From NCBI GenBank assembly GCA_000720375.1, contig JOAA01000005.1:124001-188000 (forward strand): a DNA stretch of 64,000 nucleotides, written 5' to 3'. Every line of letters starts with the position of its first letter. The first letter of the stretch is position 1. The notes under the pieces were generated by a model, which was not told where the DNA came from, did no database searches, and worked only from the letters and a program-made list of their open reading frames with translations. This document shows, one piece after another, positions 46,861 to 56,466 of this stretch. The translations under genes and the position numbers were made by a program. The stretch is from Rhodococcus rhodnii. GTDB lineage: Bacteria; Actinomycetota; Actinomycetes; Mycobacteriales; Pseudonocardiaceae.

Positions 46861-47676
46861 ATGACCGAGTGGACCGTTCTGCACCCGTTCATCGACGGCG
46901 GCGATCCGGACAACGTCGCACGTCAGGTCCGGTTTCTGGACGCAGCCGCCCGTAAGAAACTGACGGAATATCTACGCGTTTACGAAAAGGAACAACGCAC
47001 CGGCGCATTCGTCAGTAAGCGGTTCTGGACGCCGAGAATGTGCGCAATGACCGTCGCGGGCGCGGCATTGTTGCCGTCCGCGTCCAGCGTCGCGGTCTGG
47101 ATCGCGCGCAACGGCCTCCGCGAGGACGAAACGGGCACAGACGTGATCGACCTGGTCATCGAGGTGCTTCGGGACCGGCAGGTGACGTGGCTGCCGGACT
47201 TGGTCGACCGCCTCGCACTGCGACTGCCATCGGACCGCCTCGACCCGGACATGCAACAACTGGTCACGAGCCTGGCCGCACACACCGGCATCCAGCCCCT
47301 GGCCACCGACGGCCTCGTGTACGCCTGGATCGCCACCGGCCACGCGCACACCAGCCGCTCGTCACTCGCCCGCCGCCTGTTCGAAGTCGACGGCCTAGGC
47401 CCACTGCTCGAAGCTGGCGACTGGCCGCGCAAACTCGCCGACGACCAGACACTCGACCGGACCATGCTGCTCGAAGGCTGCCTCTACCGCCTGCGCCGAG
47501 GCGGCAAAGCGGCCGACCTCAACGGCTTCCTCTTGTTGCACAAGGCGCTCGCGCCCACCCGCGAGGAAGTCGCCATGCTCACCGGAGACTACGAGGCGCT
47601 GCTGTCGAACTCGCACGCCCCGACTGCCGCCATGGCCCGCCACGAGCTACTGCTCGCCTCGCAAGCCAGCCGCTGA
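46861..47676 (+). CDS. Hypothetical protein, possibly truncated
   Basis: A 271-residue soluble, mainly helical protein: VARQVRFLDAAARKKLTEYLRVYEKEQ at about 19-45, then WTPRMCAMTVAGAALLPSASSVAVWI and several short helical repeats rich in Leu and Arg. The pattern recalls the N-terminal part of large actinomycete proteins of the DUF6493 kind, but that match is uncertain, and such proteins are usually several hundred residues longer. ATG 46861 is the first codon after the non-coding gap upstream of bioA. Divergent from bioA; no partner gene. Confidence 0.65.
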   Translation: MTEWTVLHPFIDGGDPDNVARQVRFLDAAARKKLTEYLRVYEKEQRTGAFVSKRFWTPRMCAMTVAGAALLPSASSVAVWIARNGLREDETGTDVIDLVIEVLRDRQVTWLPDLVDRLALRLPSDRLDPDMQQLVTSLAAHTGIQPLATDGLVYAWIATGHAHTSRSSLARRLFEVDGLGPLLEAGDWPRKLADDQTLDRTMLLEGCLYRLRRGGKAADLNGFLLLHKALAPTREEVAMLTGDYEALLSNSHAPTAAMARHELLLASQASR

Positions 47677-47836
47677 CGGGTTCGGCTTCGTGCCCTAGGT
47701 GGCCAACTGTTCGAGTTGGTCCGCGCGTTGTTCTGATCTGTTCGCGCATCTTGCACTCCACCTGCTACCCGATCATCAGCCTCGGCTCCTCATGGCAACG
47801 ATCGACCGATGACGTTCGTAACAGGTGTCGAAAACG

Positions 47837-47870
47837 CGGTCCGGGAGAACGGAAATGTTCTCCCGGACCG
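47837..47870 (-). terminator. Strong intrinsic terminator after dnaE
   Basis: Perfect 14-bp arms CGGTCCGGGAGAAC (47837-47850) and GTTCTCCCGGACCG (47857-47870) with a 6-base loop, ten bases past the dnaE stop. On the dnaE strand the stem is followed by CGTTTT. This is the clearest terminator in the window. Confidence 0.9.
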
Positions 47871-47879
47871 GTTGGAATG

Positions 47880-50800
47880 TCAGGCCAGGCAGCCAGGGCC
47901 GAGTAGTGCTTTCAAGTCGCCCATCAGTGCCGGGTTCGGAGTGACTCGCAAAGTGTCGTCGAGACGCAGCAGCGTCTTGCGCTGGCCGTTGACCAGGCGC
48001 AGGTGCACCTCGGTTGTGCCGGGGTGGGTCGACAATGCGTCCTTCAGTTGAGCGACCACCGTCGGTGTGCACTTGGACGCGGGCATGCTGACGCGGAACG
48101 GCTGGCTGCCCGCCAGCGACTCGAGGTCCGGTACCACGAGGTCGTTGGCGATCAGCGAGATCCGGTCGTCTCGTTTCGCCACCCTGGCCTTGACCAGGAC
48201 GATCGCGTCCTCGACCACGCTCATCCCGACGACCGAGTACGTCTTCGGGAAGAACAGCGCCTCGATGCCACCGGCGAGGTCCTCCAGCTGCGCGGAGGCC
48301 CAGGGCTCGCCGTTCTTGTTCACCCGTCGCGTCACCGACGCGAGGATGCCGCCGATCGTCACCTGCGTGCCGTCGGCGATGCCGCCTTCGAGAATCGCGG
48401 CGATCGGGGTGTCGGATTGCGCGGACAGGATGTGCTCGACGCCGTCCAGCGGGTGCCCGGAGACGTACAGGCCGAGCATTTCCCGCTCGAGCGCGAGCTG
48501 GTGCTTGGTCTCCCACGCGTCCTCGGGGACCTTGACGTCGAACACGCTGCCGGCGTCGTCGCCGTCGGAATCGCCGCCGCCGAACAGGTCGAACTGGCCG
48601 ACGGCCTCGGCGCGCTTGGTCTCCATGACCGCGTCGATCGCGTCGGTGTGCACCAGGAACAGGCCCTTGCGCGGATGCTTGAGCGAGTCGAAGGCACCGG
48701 CCTTGATCAGCGATTCGACGACCTTCTTGTTGCACGCCTGGGCGTCGACCTTGCGCAGGAAGTCGGAGAAGTCGGCGAACGCGCCCTTCTCGTTCCGTGC
48801 CTTGATGATCGAGTCGACCACGTTGGCGCCGACGTTTCGGATCGCGCCGAGGCCGAACCGGATGTCGTCGCCGACCGGCGCGAAGTCGCGCTCGGACTCG
48901 TTGACGTCCGGCGGCAGCACCGTGATGCCCATCTTGCGGCACTCGGCGAGGTAGACGGCCGCCTTGTCCTTGTCGTCACGCACGGACGTCAACAGCGCCG
49001 CCATGTACTCGGCGGGGTGGTTCGCCTTGAGGTACGCCGTCCAGTACGACACCAGGCCGTACGCGGCGGAGTGCGCTTTGTTGAACGCGTAGTCGGCGAA
49101 CGGGACCAGGATGTCCCAGAGGGTCTTGACCGCGTCCTTCGGGTAGCCGTTGTCCAGCATGCCCTTCTCGAACCCGGCGAACTCCTTGTCCAGGATCTCC
49201 TTCTTCTTCTTACCCATCGCCCGGCGGAGCAGGTCTGCTTGGCCGAGCGTGTACCCGGCCAGCTTCTGGGCGATCGCCATGACCTGCTCCTGGTACACGA
49301 TCAGGCCGTAGGTCGTGCCCAGGATGTCCTCGAGGTCCTTGGCCAGCGCCGGGTGGATCGGCGTGATCTCCTGCTGCTTGTTCTTACGCAGCGCGTAGTT
49401 CGTATGCGACTTCGCACCCATCGGACCCGGCCGGTACAGCGCGCCGACGGCGGAGATGTCTTCGAAGTTGTCCGGGCGCATCAGCCGCAACAGGTCACGC
49501 ATGGGCCCACCATCGAGCTGGAACACACCCAACGTGTCACCGCGGGAGAGCAGTTCGTATGTGGCCTTGTCGTCCAGTGCCACGGTCTGCAGGTCGACCG
49601 GCTGTTTGCCGTTGCGCTCCATGTTGCGCAGGCAGTCGTCGATCACTGTCAGGTTCCGCAGGCCCAGGAAGTCCATCTTCAGCAGGCCCAGCGATTCACA
49701 CGTGGGGTAGTCGAACTGGGTGATGATCGAGCCGTCCTGCGGGCGCTTCCACAGCGGGATCACGTCCAGCAACGGCTCGGCGCTCAGGATGACCGCACAC
49801 GCGTGCACACCTGCGTTGCGGATCAGGCCCTCCAGGCCACGCCCGGTGTCGATGATCTGCTTGACCTGCGGGTCCTGCTCGTAGAGCGCCCGGATCTCGG
49901 TGGCCTCGCTGTACCGCTTGTGCTGCGGGTCGTGGATGCCCGACAGCGGGATGTCCTTGGCCATCACGGCGGGCGGGTAGGCCTTGGAGATCCGGTCGGC
50001 GATCGCGTAGCCGGGCTGGCCGAACAGCACGCGGGCGGCGTCCTTGATCGCGGCCTTCGCCTTGATCGTGCCGAACGTGATCACCTGGGCGACCTTGTCC
50101 TCGCCCCACTTCTCGGTCACGTACCGGATCACGTCACCGCGCCGGCGCTCGTCGAAGTCGATGTCGATATCGGGCGGGGAGACACGGTCCGGGTTGAGGA
50201 ACCGCTCGAAGATCAGCCCGTGCGCCAGCGGGTCGAGGTCGGTGATGCCCATGGCGTACGCGATCAGCGCGCCTGCGGCCGAACCACGGCCGGGGCCGAC
50301 GCGGATGCCGTTGGACTTCGCCCAGTTGATCAGGTCGGCGACCACGAGGAAGTACGCCGGGAAGCCCATCTGCAGGATGACGCCGATCTCGAACTCCACC
50401 TGCTGGCGGTGGACCTCGTCGACGCCGTCCGGGAAGCGGCGGTTCATGCCCTCCCAGACCTTCTGCTTGAAGTACTCGCCCTCGGTCATCCCCTCGGGGA
50501 TGGGGAAGTTCGGCATCAGGTTGCGGAAGGTGAACATCCCTTCCGTGCTGACCTTCTCGGCGATCAGCAGCGTGTTGCGGCAGCCCTCCTGCCAGGCGTC
50601 GGACGAGTCGATCGCGCGCATCTCGTCCGGCGACTTCAGGTAGTAGCCCGAGCCGTCGAACTTGAACCGGGTCGGGTCCTGCATGGTCTTGCCGGTCTGC
50701 ACGCACAGCAGCGCGTCGTGGGCGTCGCGCTCGTGCTCGTACGTGTAGTGCGAGTCGTTGGTGACCACGAAGGGGATGCCGACCTTCTTGGCCACGTCCA

Positions 50801-51419
50801 GCAGCTCGTTGCGGACCTTGAGCTCGATGTCGATGCCGTGGTTCATCAGCTCGACGTAGAAGTTGTCCTTGCCGTAGATGTCCTGCCACTCGCCCGCGGC
50901 CTTCACGGCCTCGTCGAACTGGCCCAGCCGCAGCCGGGTCTGCACCTCACCGGACGGGCAGCCGGTGGTGGCCATCAGGCCCTCGGAGTGCTCGGCGATG
51001 AGCTCCCGGTCCATCCGCGGCCACTTGCCCAGCTGGCCCTCGAACGAGGCGAGGCTGGCGGCGCGCATCAGGTTGCGCAGCCCGGTCGCGTTGCGTGCCC
51101 AGATCGTCTGGTGGGTGTACGCACCGCTCGCCGAGACGTCGTCGGCCTTCTGCGACGGGTCACCCCAGCGGACACGGTCCTTCACATGACGCGAACCGGG
51201 GGCCAGGTAGGCCTCGATGCCGAGGATCGGCTTGATGCCCGCGGCCGTCGCCTGCTTGAAGAAGTCGTAGACACCGTTCATGTGACCGTGGTCGGTGATC
51301 GCGACGGCGGACATGCCGAGCGCCTCGCACTGGGCGAACATGTCCTTCAGCTTCGCCGCTCCGTCGAGCATCGAGTACTCGGTGTGCACATGCAGGTGTG
51401 TGAAGGAGTCAGCGGCCAC
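47880..51419 (-). CDS. dnaE: DNA polymerase III subunit alpha (replicative polymerase)
   Basis: A 1179-residue DnaE1-type polymerase, the catalytic core of the replisome. The N-terminal PHP domain starts [16 protein letters not shown] (6-21) and has the metal-binding HVHTEYS and DHGHMNG. The polymerase active-site aspartates are in [13 protein letters not shown] at about 415-427. A helix-hairpin-helix/fingers region, an OB fold near 1000 ([16 protein letters not shown]) and a tau-binding C-terminus follow. Length is typical of actinobacterial DnaE1. A stem-loop terminator follows the stop. Confidence 0.98.
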   Translation of the reverse strand: MAADSFTHLHVHTEYSMLDGAAKLKDMFAQCEALGMSAVAITDHGHMNGVYDFFKQATAAGIKPILGIEAYLAPGSRHVKDRVRWGDPSQKADDVSASGAYTHQTIWARNATGLRNLMRAASLASFEGQLGKWPRMDRELIAEHSEGLMATTGCPSGEVQTRLRLGQFDEAVKAAGEWQDIYGKDNFYVELMNHGIDIELKVRNELLDVAKKVGIPFVVTNDSHYTYEHERDAHDALLCVQTGKTMQDPTRFKFDGSGYYLKSPDEMRAIDSSDAWQEGCRNTLLIAEKVSTEGMFTFRNLMPNFPIPEGMTEGEYFKQKVWEGMNRRFPDGVDEVHRQQVEFEIGVILQMGFPAYFLVVADLINWAKSNGIRVGPGRGSAAGALIAYAMGITDLDPLAHGLIFERFLNPDRVSPPDIDIDFDERRRGDVIRYVTEKWGEDKVAQVITFGTIKAKAAIKDAARVLFGQPGYAIADRISKAYPPAVMAKDIPLSGIHDPQHKRYSEATEIRALYEQDPQVKQIIDTGRGLEGLIRNAGVHACAVILSAEPLLDVIPLWKRPQDGSIITQFDYPTCESLGLLKMDFLGLRNLTVIDDCLRNMERNGKQPVDLQTVALDDKATYELLSRGDTLGVFQLDGGPMRDLLRLMRPDNFEDISAVGALYRPGPMGAKSHTNYALRKNKQQEITPIHPALAKDLEDILGTTYGLIVYQEQVMAIAQKLAGYTLGQADLLRRAMGKKKKEILDKEFAGFEKGMLDNGYPKDAVKTLWDILVPFADYAFNKAHSAAYGLVSYWTAYLKANHPAEYMAALLTSVRDDKDKAAVYLAECRKMGITVLPPDVNESERDFAPVGDDIRFGLGAIRNVGANVVDSIIKARNEKGAFADFSDFLRKVDAQACNKKVVESLIKAGAFDSLKHPRKGLFLVHTDAIDAVMETKRAEAVGQFDLFGGGDSDGDDAGSVFDVKVPEDAWETKHQLALEREMLGLYVSGHPLDGVEHILSAQSDTPIAAILEGGIADGTQVTIGGILASVTRRVNKNGEPWASAQLEDLAGGIEALFFPKTYSVVGMSVVEDAIVLVKARVAKRDDRISLIANDLVVPDLESLAGSQPFRVSMPASKCTPTVVAQLKDALSTHPGTTEVHLRLVNGQRKTLLRLDDTLRVTPNPALMGDLKALLGPGCLA

Positions 51420-51500
51420 AGCTCACCACCCTAAACGTCTGCGCTCAGTGATCGTCGGAGACATGCTGGTTGTACACCCGAGGTCTGACATCTTTGTGTC

Positions 51501-52103
51501 GTGCGCTTCCAACCTGTGTCCTTCGCCGCACTGGCGGAATATGTCGTCTCACGCATAACCGCTGTGCCCGGCCGGATGCGGGTCGTTGTGGACGGCGCGC
51601 CCGCAGCCGGCCCAGGTGACCTGGCCGACGCGCTGATCGACCCGCTGCGGGTGCTGGGCAGGCAGGTGATCAGGGTGCGGGCCGACGACTTCCTGCGGCC
51701 CGCGTCGCTGCGATTCGAGCACGGCAAGACCGACGAGGAGTCCCGGTATTCGTCCTGGCTGGACGAAGGCGCGCTGCGGCGCGAGGTGCTGACCGGTGAC
51801 AAGGTCCTGCCATCGCTGTGGAACGCGGCGACCGACCGTGCCACCCGGGCCGATTACGTCCCGTTGCCGCCGGGCGGCGTGGTCGTCGTGGACGGGGAAC
51901 TGTTGCTGGGCCGGGGATTGCCGTTCGACCTCGCGGTGCACCTCTGGCTCTCCCCGGCCGCGCTCGCCCGCCGGACGCCGGCGGACGACGCGTGGAGCCT
52001 GCCCGTTTTCGCCCGTTACGACGCCGAAGTGGACCCGTTGACGACCGCCGACGTGGCCGTCCGCTTCGACGATCCCCAGCATCCGGCCATGCGGGTCGAT
52101 TAG
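51501..52103 (+). CDS. Uridine kinase-like P-loop protein with a degenerate Walker A
   Basis: A 200-residue protein annotated as uridine kinase in relatives. The nucleotide loop reads VVDGAPAAGPGDLADAL where an active kinase would have G-x4-G-K-S/T; the lysine is absent. The lid/base-binding part is conserved: VRADDFLRPASLRFEHGKTDEESRY and VVVDGELLL. It may be an inactive relative or use another fold feature. The GTG start is used. Divergent from dnaE; its 3' end overlaps the importer ATPase by four bases. Confidence 0.82.
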   Translation: MRFQPVSFAALAEYVVSRITAVPGRMRVVVDGAPAAGPGDLADALIDPLRVLGRQVIRVRADDFLRPASLRFEHGKTDEESRYSSWLDEGALRREVLTGDKVLPSLWNAATDRATRADYVPLPPGGVVVVDGELLLGRGLPFDLAVHLWLSPAALARRTPADDAWSLPVFARYDAEVDPLTTADVAVRFDDPQHPAMRVD

Positions 52104-53158
52104 CCGAGGATGGTGCCGTCCTCCTTGCTGTACAGCAGAAGGCGGCCCTGCTCGGGCACGGCCGTGACCGTCGACCCGATCGCCGGTTCGTGCTGCTCGC
52201 GGACCGTGAGCCCGACCAGGCTGCCGTCCGGGCACTCCAGCGTCACCAGCGAGCTCACGCCGAGGTTCTCGATCGTCGACACGGTCCCGGTGATCCCCTG
52301 CCCTTCGGCTTCCAGTGTCAGGTACTCCGGGCGGACCCCGACCGTCACCTTGGTCTCGTCCGGCAGGTTCACTGGTGCGGGGAGTTTCGCTCCGGCGACA
52401 GCCAATTGGCCGTTCTCGATTGTGCCGTCGAGGAGGTTCATCGGTGTCGAGCCGATGAAGTTGGCGACGAACGTGTCGGCCGGCCTGCCGAACACCTCGC
52501 GTGGGCTGCCCAGCTGACGGATCCGGCCGGACTCCATCACCGCGATCCGGTCAGCAAGGGCAAGCGCTTCGGCTTGGTCGTGCGTGACGAAGACCGTCGT
52601 GACACCGATTTCCTTCTGCAGGCGCTTGAGGAATGTCCTTGCTTCAAGGCGAAGCCGTGCGTCCAGATTGGACAGTGGCTCGTCCAGCAGCAGGACGTCC
52701 GCGTCGATCGCGACGGCCCTGGCCAGGGCCACGCGCTGTTGCTGGCCACCGGACAGCTGGCCAGGCCTGCGCTCCAGCAAACCGCCAAGGCTCAGGCTGT
52801 TCGCTGTCCGCTCGGCGACTTCGCGTTGCTGTGTCTTGGGTTGACGACGAACCTTCAACGGGTACGAGATGTTCTCCGACACGGTCATGTGCGGGAACAA
52901 CGCGTAGTCCTGGAAGACCATCGCGACCTTGCGCTTCCCGGGTTCCACCGAGGTGACGTCCTGCTCGCCGATGGACACCGTGCCTTCGGTGGCCTGCTCA
53001 AGGCCGGCGATGGTGCGCAGCAACGTGGTCTTCCCGCAGCCGGACGGCCCGAGCAGGGCGAAGAACTCGCCGTCGGCGATCTCCAGGTCGAGCGAGTCCA
53101 CCGCGCGCACCCCGTTGGGGTACACAGTGGACAGCTGGTCGATCTTGATCCGGGCCAT
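52100..53158 (-). CDS. Carbohydrate ABC importer ATPase (MsiK/UgpC-like)
   Basis: A 352-residue ATPase: Walker A GPSGCGKTT at about 38-46, signature LSGGQQQR, Walker B VLLLDEPLSNLDARLR, then a TOBE regulatory domain from about 240 (FIGSTPMNLLDGTI, VGVRPEY). Actinomycetes commonly use one general ATPase (MsiK) for many sugar importers, so a dedicated copy inside the operon is notable. The ATG overlaps the upstream permease stop (TGATG). Confidence 0.94.
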   Translation of the reverse strand: MARIKIDQLSTVYPNGVRAVDSLDLEIADGEFFALLGPSGCGKTTLLRTIAGLEQATEGTVSIGEQDVTSVEPGKRKVAMVFQDYALFPHMTVSENISYPLKVRRQPKTQQREVAERTANSLSLGGLLERRPGQLSGGQQQRVALARAVAIDADVLLLDEPLSNLDARLRLEARTFLKRLQKEIGVTTVFVTHDQAEALALADRIAVMESGRIRQLGSPREVFGRPADTFVANFIGSTPMNLLDGTIENGQLAVAGAKLPAPVNLPDETKVTVGVRPEYLTLEAEGQGITGTVSTIENLGVSSLVTLECPDGSLVGLTVREQHEPAIGSTVTAVPEQGRLLLYSKEDGTILG

Positions 53159-53976
53159 CAGCTCTTGATCCCTCCGTGGAAACGGAAGCCGTAACGCTTG
53201 CTCACGAACAGGTACAGCACGACCACCGGGATCGAGTACAGCAACGAGAACACCGGGATCACAGTCAGGTTGGCACTGCCGCCCTCGTCGTAGAGCGTGC
53301 GCATCAGCACGGCGGCAGGCTGGCTGCCGATATCGCGCAACAGCAGGAACGGCAACAGGAAGTTGCCCCACGCCTGCACGAACGACCAGACCACGATGGT
53401 CGCGATGCCCGGGCGTGCGATCGGCAGGACGACGTGCATCAGGATCTGACCGGGCGAGGCGCCGAAGACCCGCGCCGACTCCTCGTAGGAACGCGGAACG
53501 GCGTCCACGAAGTCCTTCAGGATGAAGATCGCGGCCGGCAGCATCCCGCCCGCGATCACCAGCGCGGTGCCGTACTGCGAATTGATCAGGCCGAGCTGGA
53601 ACATCATCACGAAGATCGGCACCATCGCCGCGGTCCCGGTGACCACACTGGACAGAAGCAAAAGCATATACAGCAACACATCGCGGCCAGGAATCCGGAC
53701 TCGTGAAAGGGCGTACGCGGCACATGCCGCGAGCGCCGTCGTGACGATCATGGCCAATCCGCACAGCACCAGCGAATTCACCAGTGACGTCAACGCGTAG
53801 GGATGGTCAAAAGTGGCCGACACGTTGTCGAAAGTCCAGTCCGGCCACCGCAAGCCGAGCCCCGGCCTGCTGTCGAAGGGCGCGCTCGCCAGCCACAGCA
53901 TCGGAATCGCGAAGAACGCCAGCACCACCGCGAAGAACACGGTGTAAGCGATTCGGCGCAGTACCAGGGATGTCAT
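53158..53976 (-). CDS. Carbohydrate ABC importer permease (MalG-like)
   Basis: A 272-residue protein with six membrane helices. The EAA loop that contacts the ATPase reads SYEESARVFGASPGQILMHVVLPIARPGI at about 183-211. It pairs with the larger permease upstream, whose stop overlaps its ATG. MalG-type subunits have no long periplasmic loop, as here. Confidence 0.93.
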   Translation of the reverse strand: MTSLVLRRIAYTVFFAVVLAFFAIPMLWLASAPFDSRPGLGLRWPDWTFDNVSATFDHPYALTSLVNSLVLCGLAMIVTTALAACAAYALSRVRIPGRDVLLYMLLLLSSVVTGTAAMVPIFVMMFQLGLINSQYGTALVIAGGMLPAAIFILKDFVDAVPRSYEESARVFGASPGQILMHVVLPIARPGIATIVVWSFVQAWGNFLLPFLLLRDIGSQPAAVLMRTLYDEGGSANLTVIPVFSLLYSIPVVVLYLFVSKRYGFRFHGGIKS

Positions 53977-54905
53977 CCGCGCCTCCGCAGCAACCTGAGG
54001 TATACCAAGGCGATCACCAGGTTGACCAGCAACAGCAGCAACGAGATCGCCGAGGCGTACCCGAGCACGCCCGAGCCGAGGGCCTGCTGGTAGATGAACA
54101 CCGGCAGCGTCTCCGACTGGTGGTTCGGCCCGCCCGCGGTCAGCAGAAACGGCGTGAAGTCGTTGGCAGTCCACAAGGTGATCAGCAGGGTGTTGGTCAG
54201 CACGTGCCCTCGGATGTGCGGGAAGACCACATCCTTGAGGGTGCTGAGCTTGCCCGCGCCGACCATCCGCGCCGTCTCCAGCTGGGACGGCGGCACGACG
54301 TCCAGCGCCGAGCTGTACAGCAGCATCGAGAAAGCCGTGCCACGCCACACGTTGAACACGATCAGGCTGACCATCGGGTACTCGATCAGCCAGGCCGTGC
54401 CCGACGTGCTCAGCAACGCGTTGAGCGTGCCGCCATCGCGATCCAGCACCGCGACCCACAGGTACGCGACAACTGTGCTCGGCAGGATCCACGCCAGCAG
54501 CACCAGTGCTTCGACCAGGCGGCGCAGCCAGCGCCGCGCACTGCGCAGCATCCATGCCAGGGTGAACCCGAGGATGTTCTGGCCGATCAACGCCGAGCCG
54601 AACACGAAGACCAGCGTCAGCCACAGGGAATTGCCGAACAGCGGGTCGCCCAGCGCGTCGGTGATGTTGTCGGTGCCGACGATCTCCGGACTGACCGACG
54701 TCGGGCCGGTCAAGGTGTAGTTGGTCAGTCCAATGTAGATACTCCATAGCGCCGGGAAGACCAGGAACACCCCGATCAGCACCAGCGCGGGCGCCACGAA
54801 CAGCAGCGCACGGCCCCGGCCGAGACCGGCCGAGTCCGTCGCCAGTGCTGAGTTCTTCTTGGTAGTGACCGGCGGTGGTGCGGTCGCGATGTCAGCCGGT
54901 GGCAA
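53973..54905 (-). CDS. Carbohydrate ABC importer permease (MalF-like)
   Basis: About 310 residues, six membrane helices, and an EAA loop reading PSQLETARMVGAGKLSTLKDVVFPHIRG-like near residue 210. No ATG or GTG exists near the expected start; TTG 54905 is chosen because GAGGG sits five bases upstream, although it overlaps the binding-protein stop. The exact start is uncertain; a CTG further in is the alternative. The C-terminus overlaps the second permease by four bases. Confidence 0.9.
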   Translation of the reverse strand: MPPADIATAPPPVTTKKNSALATDSAGLGRGRALLFVAPALVLIGVFLVFPALWSIYIGLTNYTLTGPTSVSPEIVGTDNITDALGDPLFGNSLWLTLVFVFGSALIGQNILGFTLAWMLRSARRWLRRLVEALVLLAWILPSTVVAYLWVAVLDRDGGTLNALLSTSGTAWLIEYPMVSLIVFNVWRGTAFSMLLYSSALDVVPPSQLETARMVGAGKLSTLKDVVFPHIRGHVLTNTLLITLWTANDFTPFLLTAGGPNHQSETLPVFIYQQALGSGVLGYASAISLLLLLVNLVIALVYLRLLRRRG

Positions 54906-56298
54906 CGTTGCCCTCGCCGACCACCTTGGCCACAGCCTGCTGGTACGCCGCCGCGGCCTCGTCAGGGCTCTTGCCCGCGACGACATCCGCCGTCGCCTGC
55001 TGCAACGCGGCGGAGACCTGCGTGTACTGAGCCAGGCCAGGGCGGTAGCGGGTGATCGGCAGGACCTCCTTGGACACGAACGACAGCATCGGGTCGCCCT
55101 TGAGGACCTCGTCGTTCACGTCAGTGCGCACGGTGATCTGGGGCGTGTTGGACACACGGGCCTTGGTGGCGTCGAACGAGTTCATGAACTGCAGGAGTTC
55201 CCAGGCCTGCTGCGGGAACTTGGAGTTCGGGTTGACCATCCGGATCGTCCCGCCGGACATGCTCACGAAGTCCTGCCCGCCGACGCCGGACCCGGCCCGC
55301 TCGGCCGGAACCTTGGCCCAGCCAACGGCGGTGTCCCGATCGGCCATCTTGGCGACACCGTTGGTGGGGTTGACCACCGCGCGCCAGAAGTAGTCGCTCT
55401 CCAGCAAGATACCGATCTTGTTGTCGGCGAACTGGGCGAAGGACTTGTCGCGGCCCTTGGCCTCCTGCTGCAGCAGCGGGTCACCGAGGCCGCCGGAGTA
55501 GATCTTCTGGTACATCCCGAGAACGTCCTTGACGTTCTGCGTTCCGCCCTGCCACTTGCCGTTGTCGTAGATGGGTTTTCCGGTGCCGACGAGCAACGGC
55601 AGCACGCCCTGCATCGTGGTGGCCTCGGTCATCGCTGTGCCCGCGTTCAGCTGGATCGGCACCACACCCGGGATGCTCTTGAGCTTCTGCCCGGCCTGCA
55701 GGACTTCGTCCCAGCTGCGTGGCTGCCAGTCCGCGGGCAGCCCGGCCTGGGCGAAGAGCTTCTTGTTGAAGTACAGGACGCGGCCGTCGGTGCCGACCGG
55801 GACGCCGTATCGCTTTGCTTCGAAGTCACCGAGGGCGGCGACGGCAGGCGGGATCCTCGACCAGCCCTCCCACGCGTCCACTTTGTCCTTGCCGACCAGA
55901 TCGGCCAGCGGCCTGGCCTGCCCGGCCTGCGCGAACTCGCCGAGCCAGATCCCGTCGATCTCCTGGACGTCGGCGCCGCCGCCGGTCTTCAGGTCGAGCG
56001 CGACCTTGGTCTTGAAGTCCTTGTCGTCCGCGCCGTTGCCCTCGAACCGGACTGTGGCGTTGACGCCCTTGGCCTTCTGTGCCTCGACGAACTTGGGGAT
56101 CACGTACTCGACGGTCCACTTGGCTATGTTGGCGTTCTTGCCGCCTTCGAGGGCGTTCGAGGAAATCGTAAGGGTGAATTCCTTGGCGTCGGCGTTCTGC
56201 CCGGTGTTGGTGTCAGCGGACTTGCCGACGCACCCAGCGGCCAGCAACGGCACGGCCACCAGCAGGGACATCAAGGGCCGTGCATTGATCCGTCGCAT
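54892..56298 (-). CDS. Carbohydrate ABC importer substrate-binding lipoprotein
   Basis: A 468-residue extracellular binding protein, family 1 type. The lipobox LLAAGC gives an acylated Cys near residue 23. Blocks VRFEGNGADDKDF, DGIWLGEFAQAG, YGVPVGTDGRVLYFNKKLF and SWDEVLQAG are typical of sugar-binding proteins. ATG 56298 follows GGGAGG by seven bases. First gene of a four-gene importer operon (binding protein, two permeases, ATPase). Confidence 0.94.
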   Translation of the reverse strand: MRRINARPLMSLLVAVPLLAAGCVGKSADTNTGQNADAKEFTLTISSNALEGGKNANIAKWTVEYVIPKFVEAQKAKGVNATVRFEGNGADDKDFKTKVALDLKTGGGADVQEIDGIWLGEFAQAGQARPLADLVGKDKVDAWEGWSRIPPAVAALGDFEAKRYGVPVGTDGRVLYFNKKLFAQAGLPADWQPRSWDEVLQAGQKLKSIPGVVPIQLNAGTAMTEATTMQGVLPLLVGTGKPIYDNGKWQGGTQNVKDVLGMYQKIYSGGLGDPLLQQEAKGRDKSFAQFADNKIGILLESDYFWRAVVNPTNGVAKMADRDTAVGWAKVPAERAGSGVGGQDFVSMSGGTIRMVNPNSKFPQQAWELLQFMNSFDATKARVSNTPQITVRTDVNDEVLKGDPMLSFVSKEVLPITRYRPGLAQYTQVSAALQQATADVVAGKSPDEAAAAYQQAVAKVVGEGNVATG

Positions 56299-56313
56299 CG
56301 TCGCGCCTCCCAA

Positions 56314-56326
56314 GTGAAAACTTCAC
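56314..56326. promoter_or_regulatory. Dyad upstream of the carbohydrate importer operon
   Basis: GTGAA (56314-56318) and TTCAC (56322-56326) with a 3-bp centre, 16 bases upstream of the binding-protein start. Position suits a repressor site in the 5' region of the operon. No regulator gene is adjacent. Confidence 0.42.
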
Positions 56327-56466
56327 CAAAACCCACTGGCGGTTGGGGTGGCCGTATCTTCTGCCAGAAGGTGATCAATGACAAGAGAGGGACGTGCCCG
56401 TTCGGGCGAGAGGGATACGGCGGTGCACGCGCTGGTCACTGCGACGGGGTAGCGTTTCCAGCCGTG

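Noticed and set aside
48003..51434. A 1143-codon open frame on the + strand opposite dnaE
   Set aside because: Antisense of a high-GC gene; the sense frame is an unmistakable DNA polymerase with all motifs, and the antisense protein is His/Arg/Val-rich with no domains.
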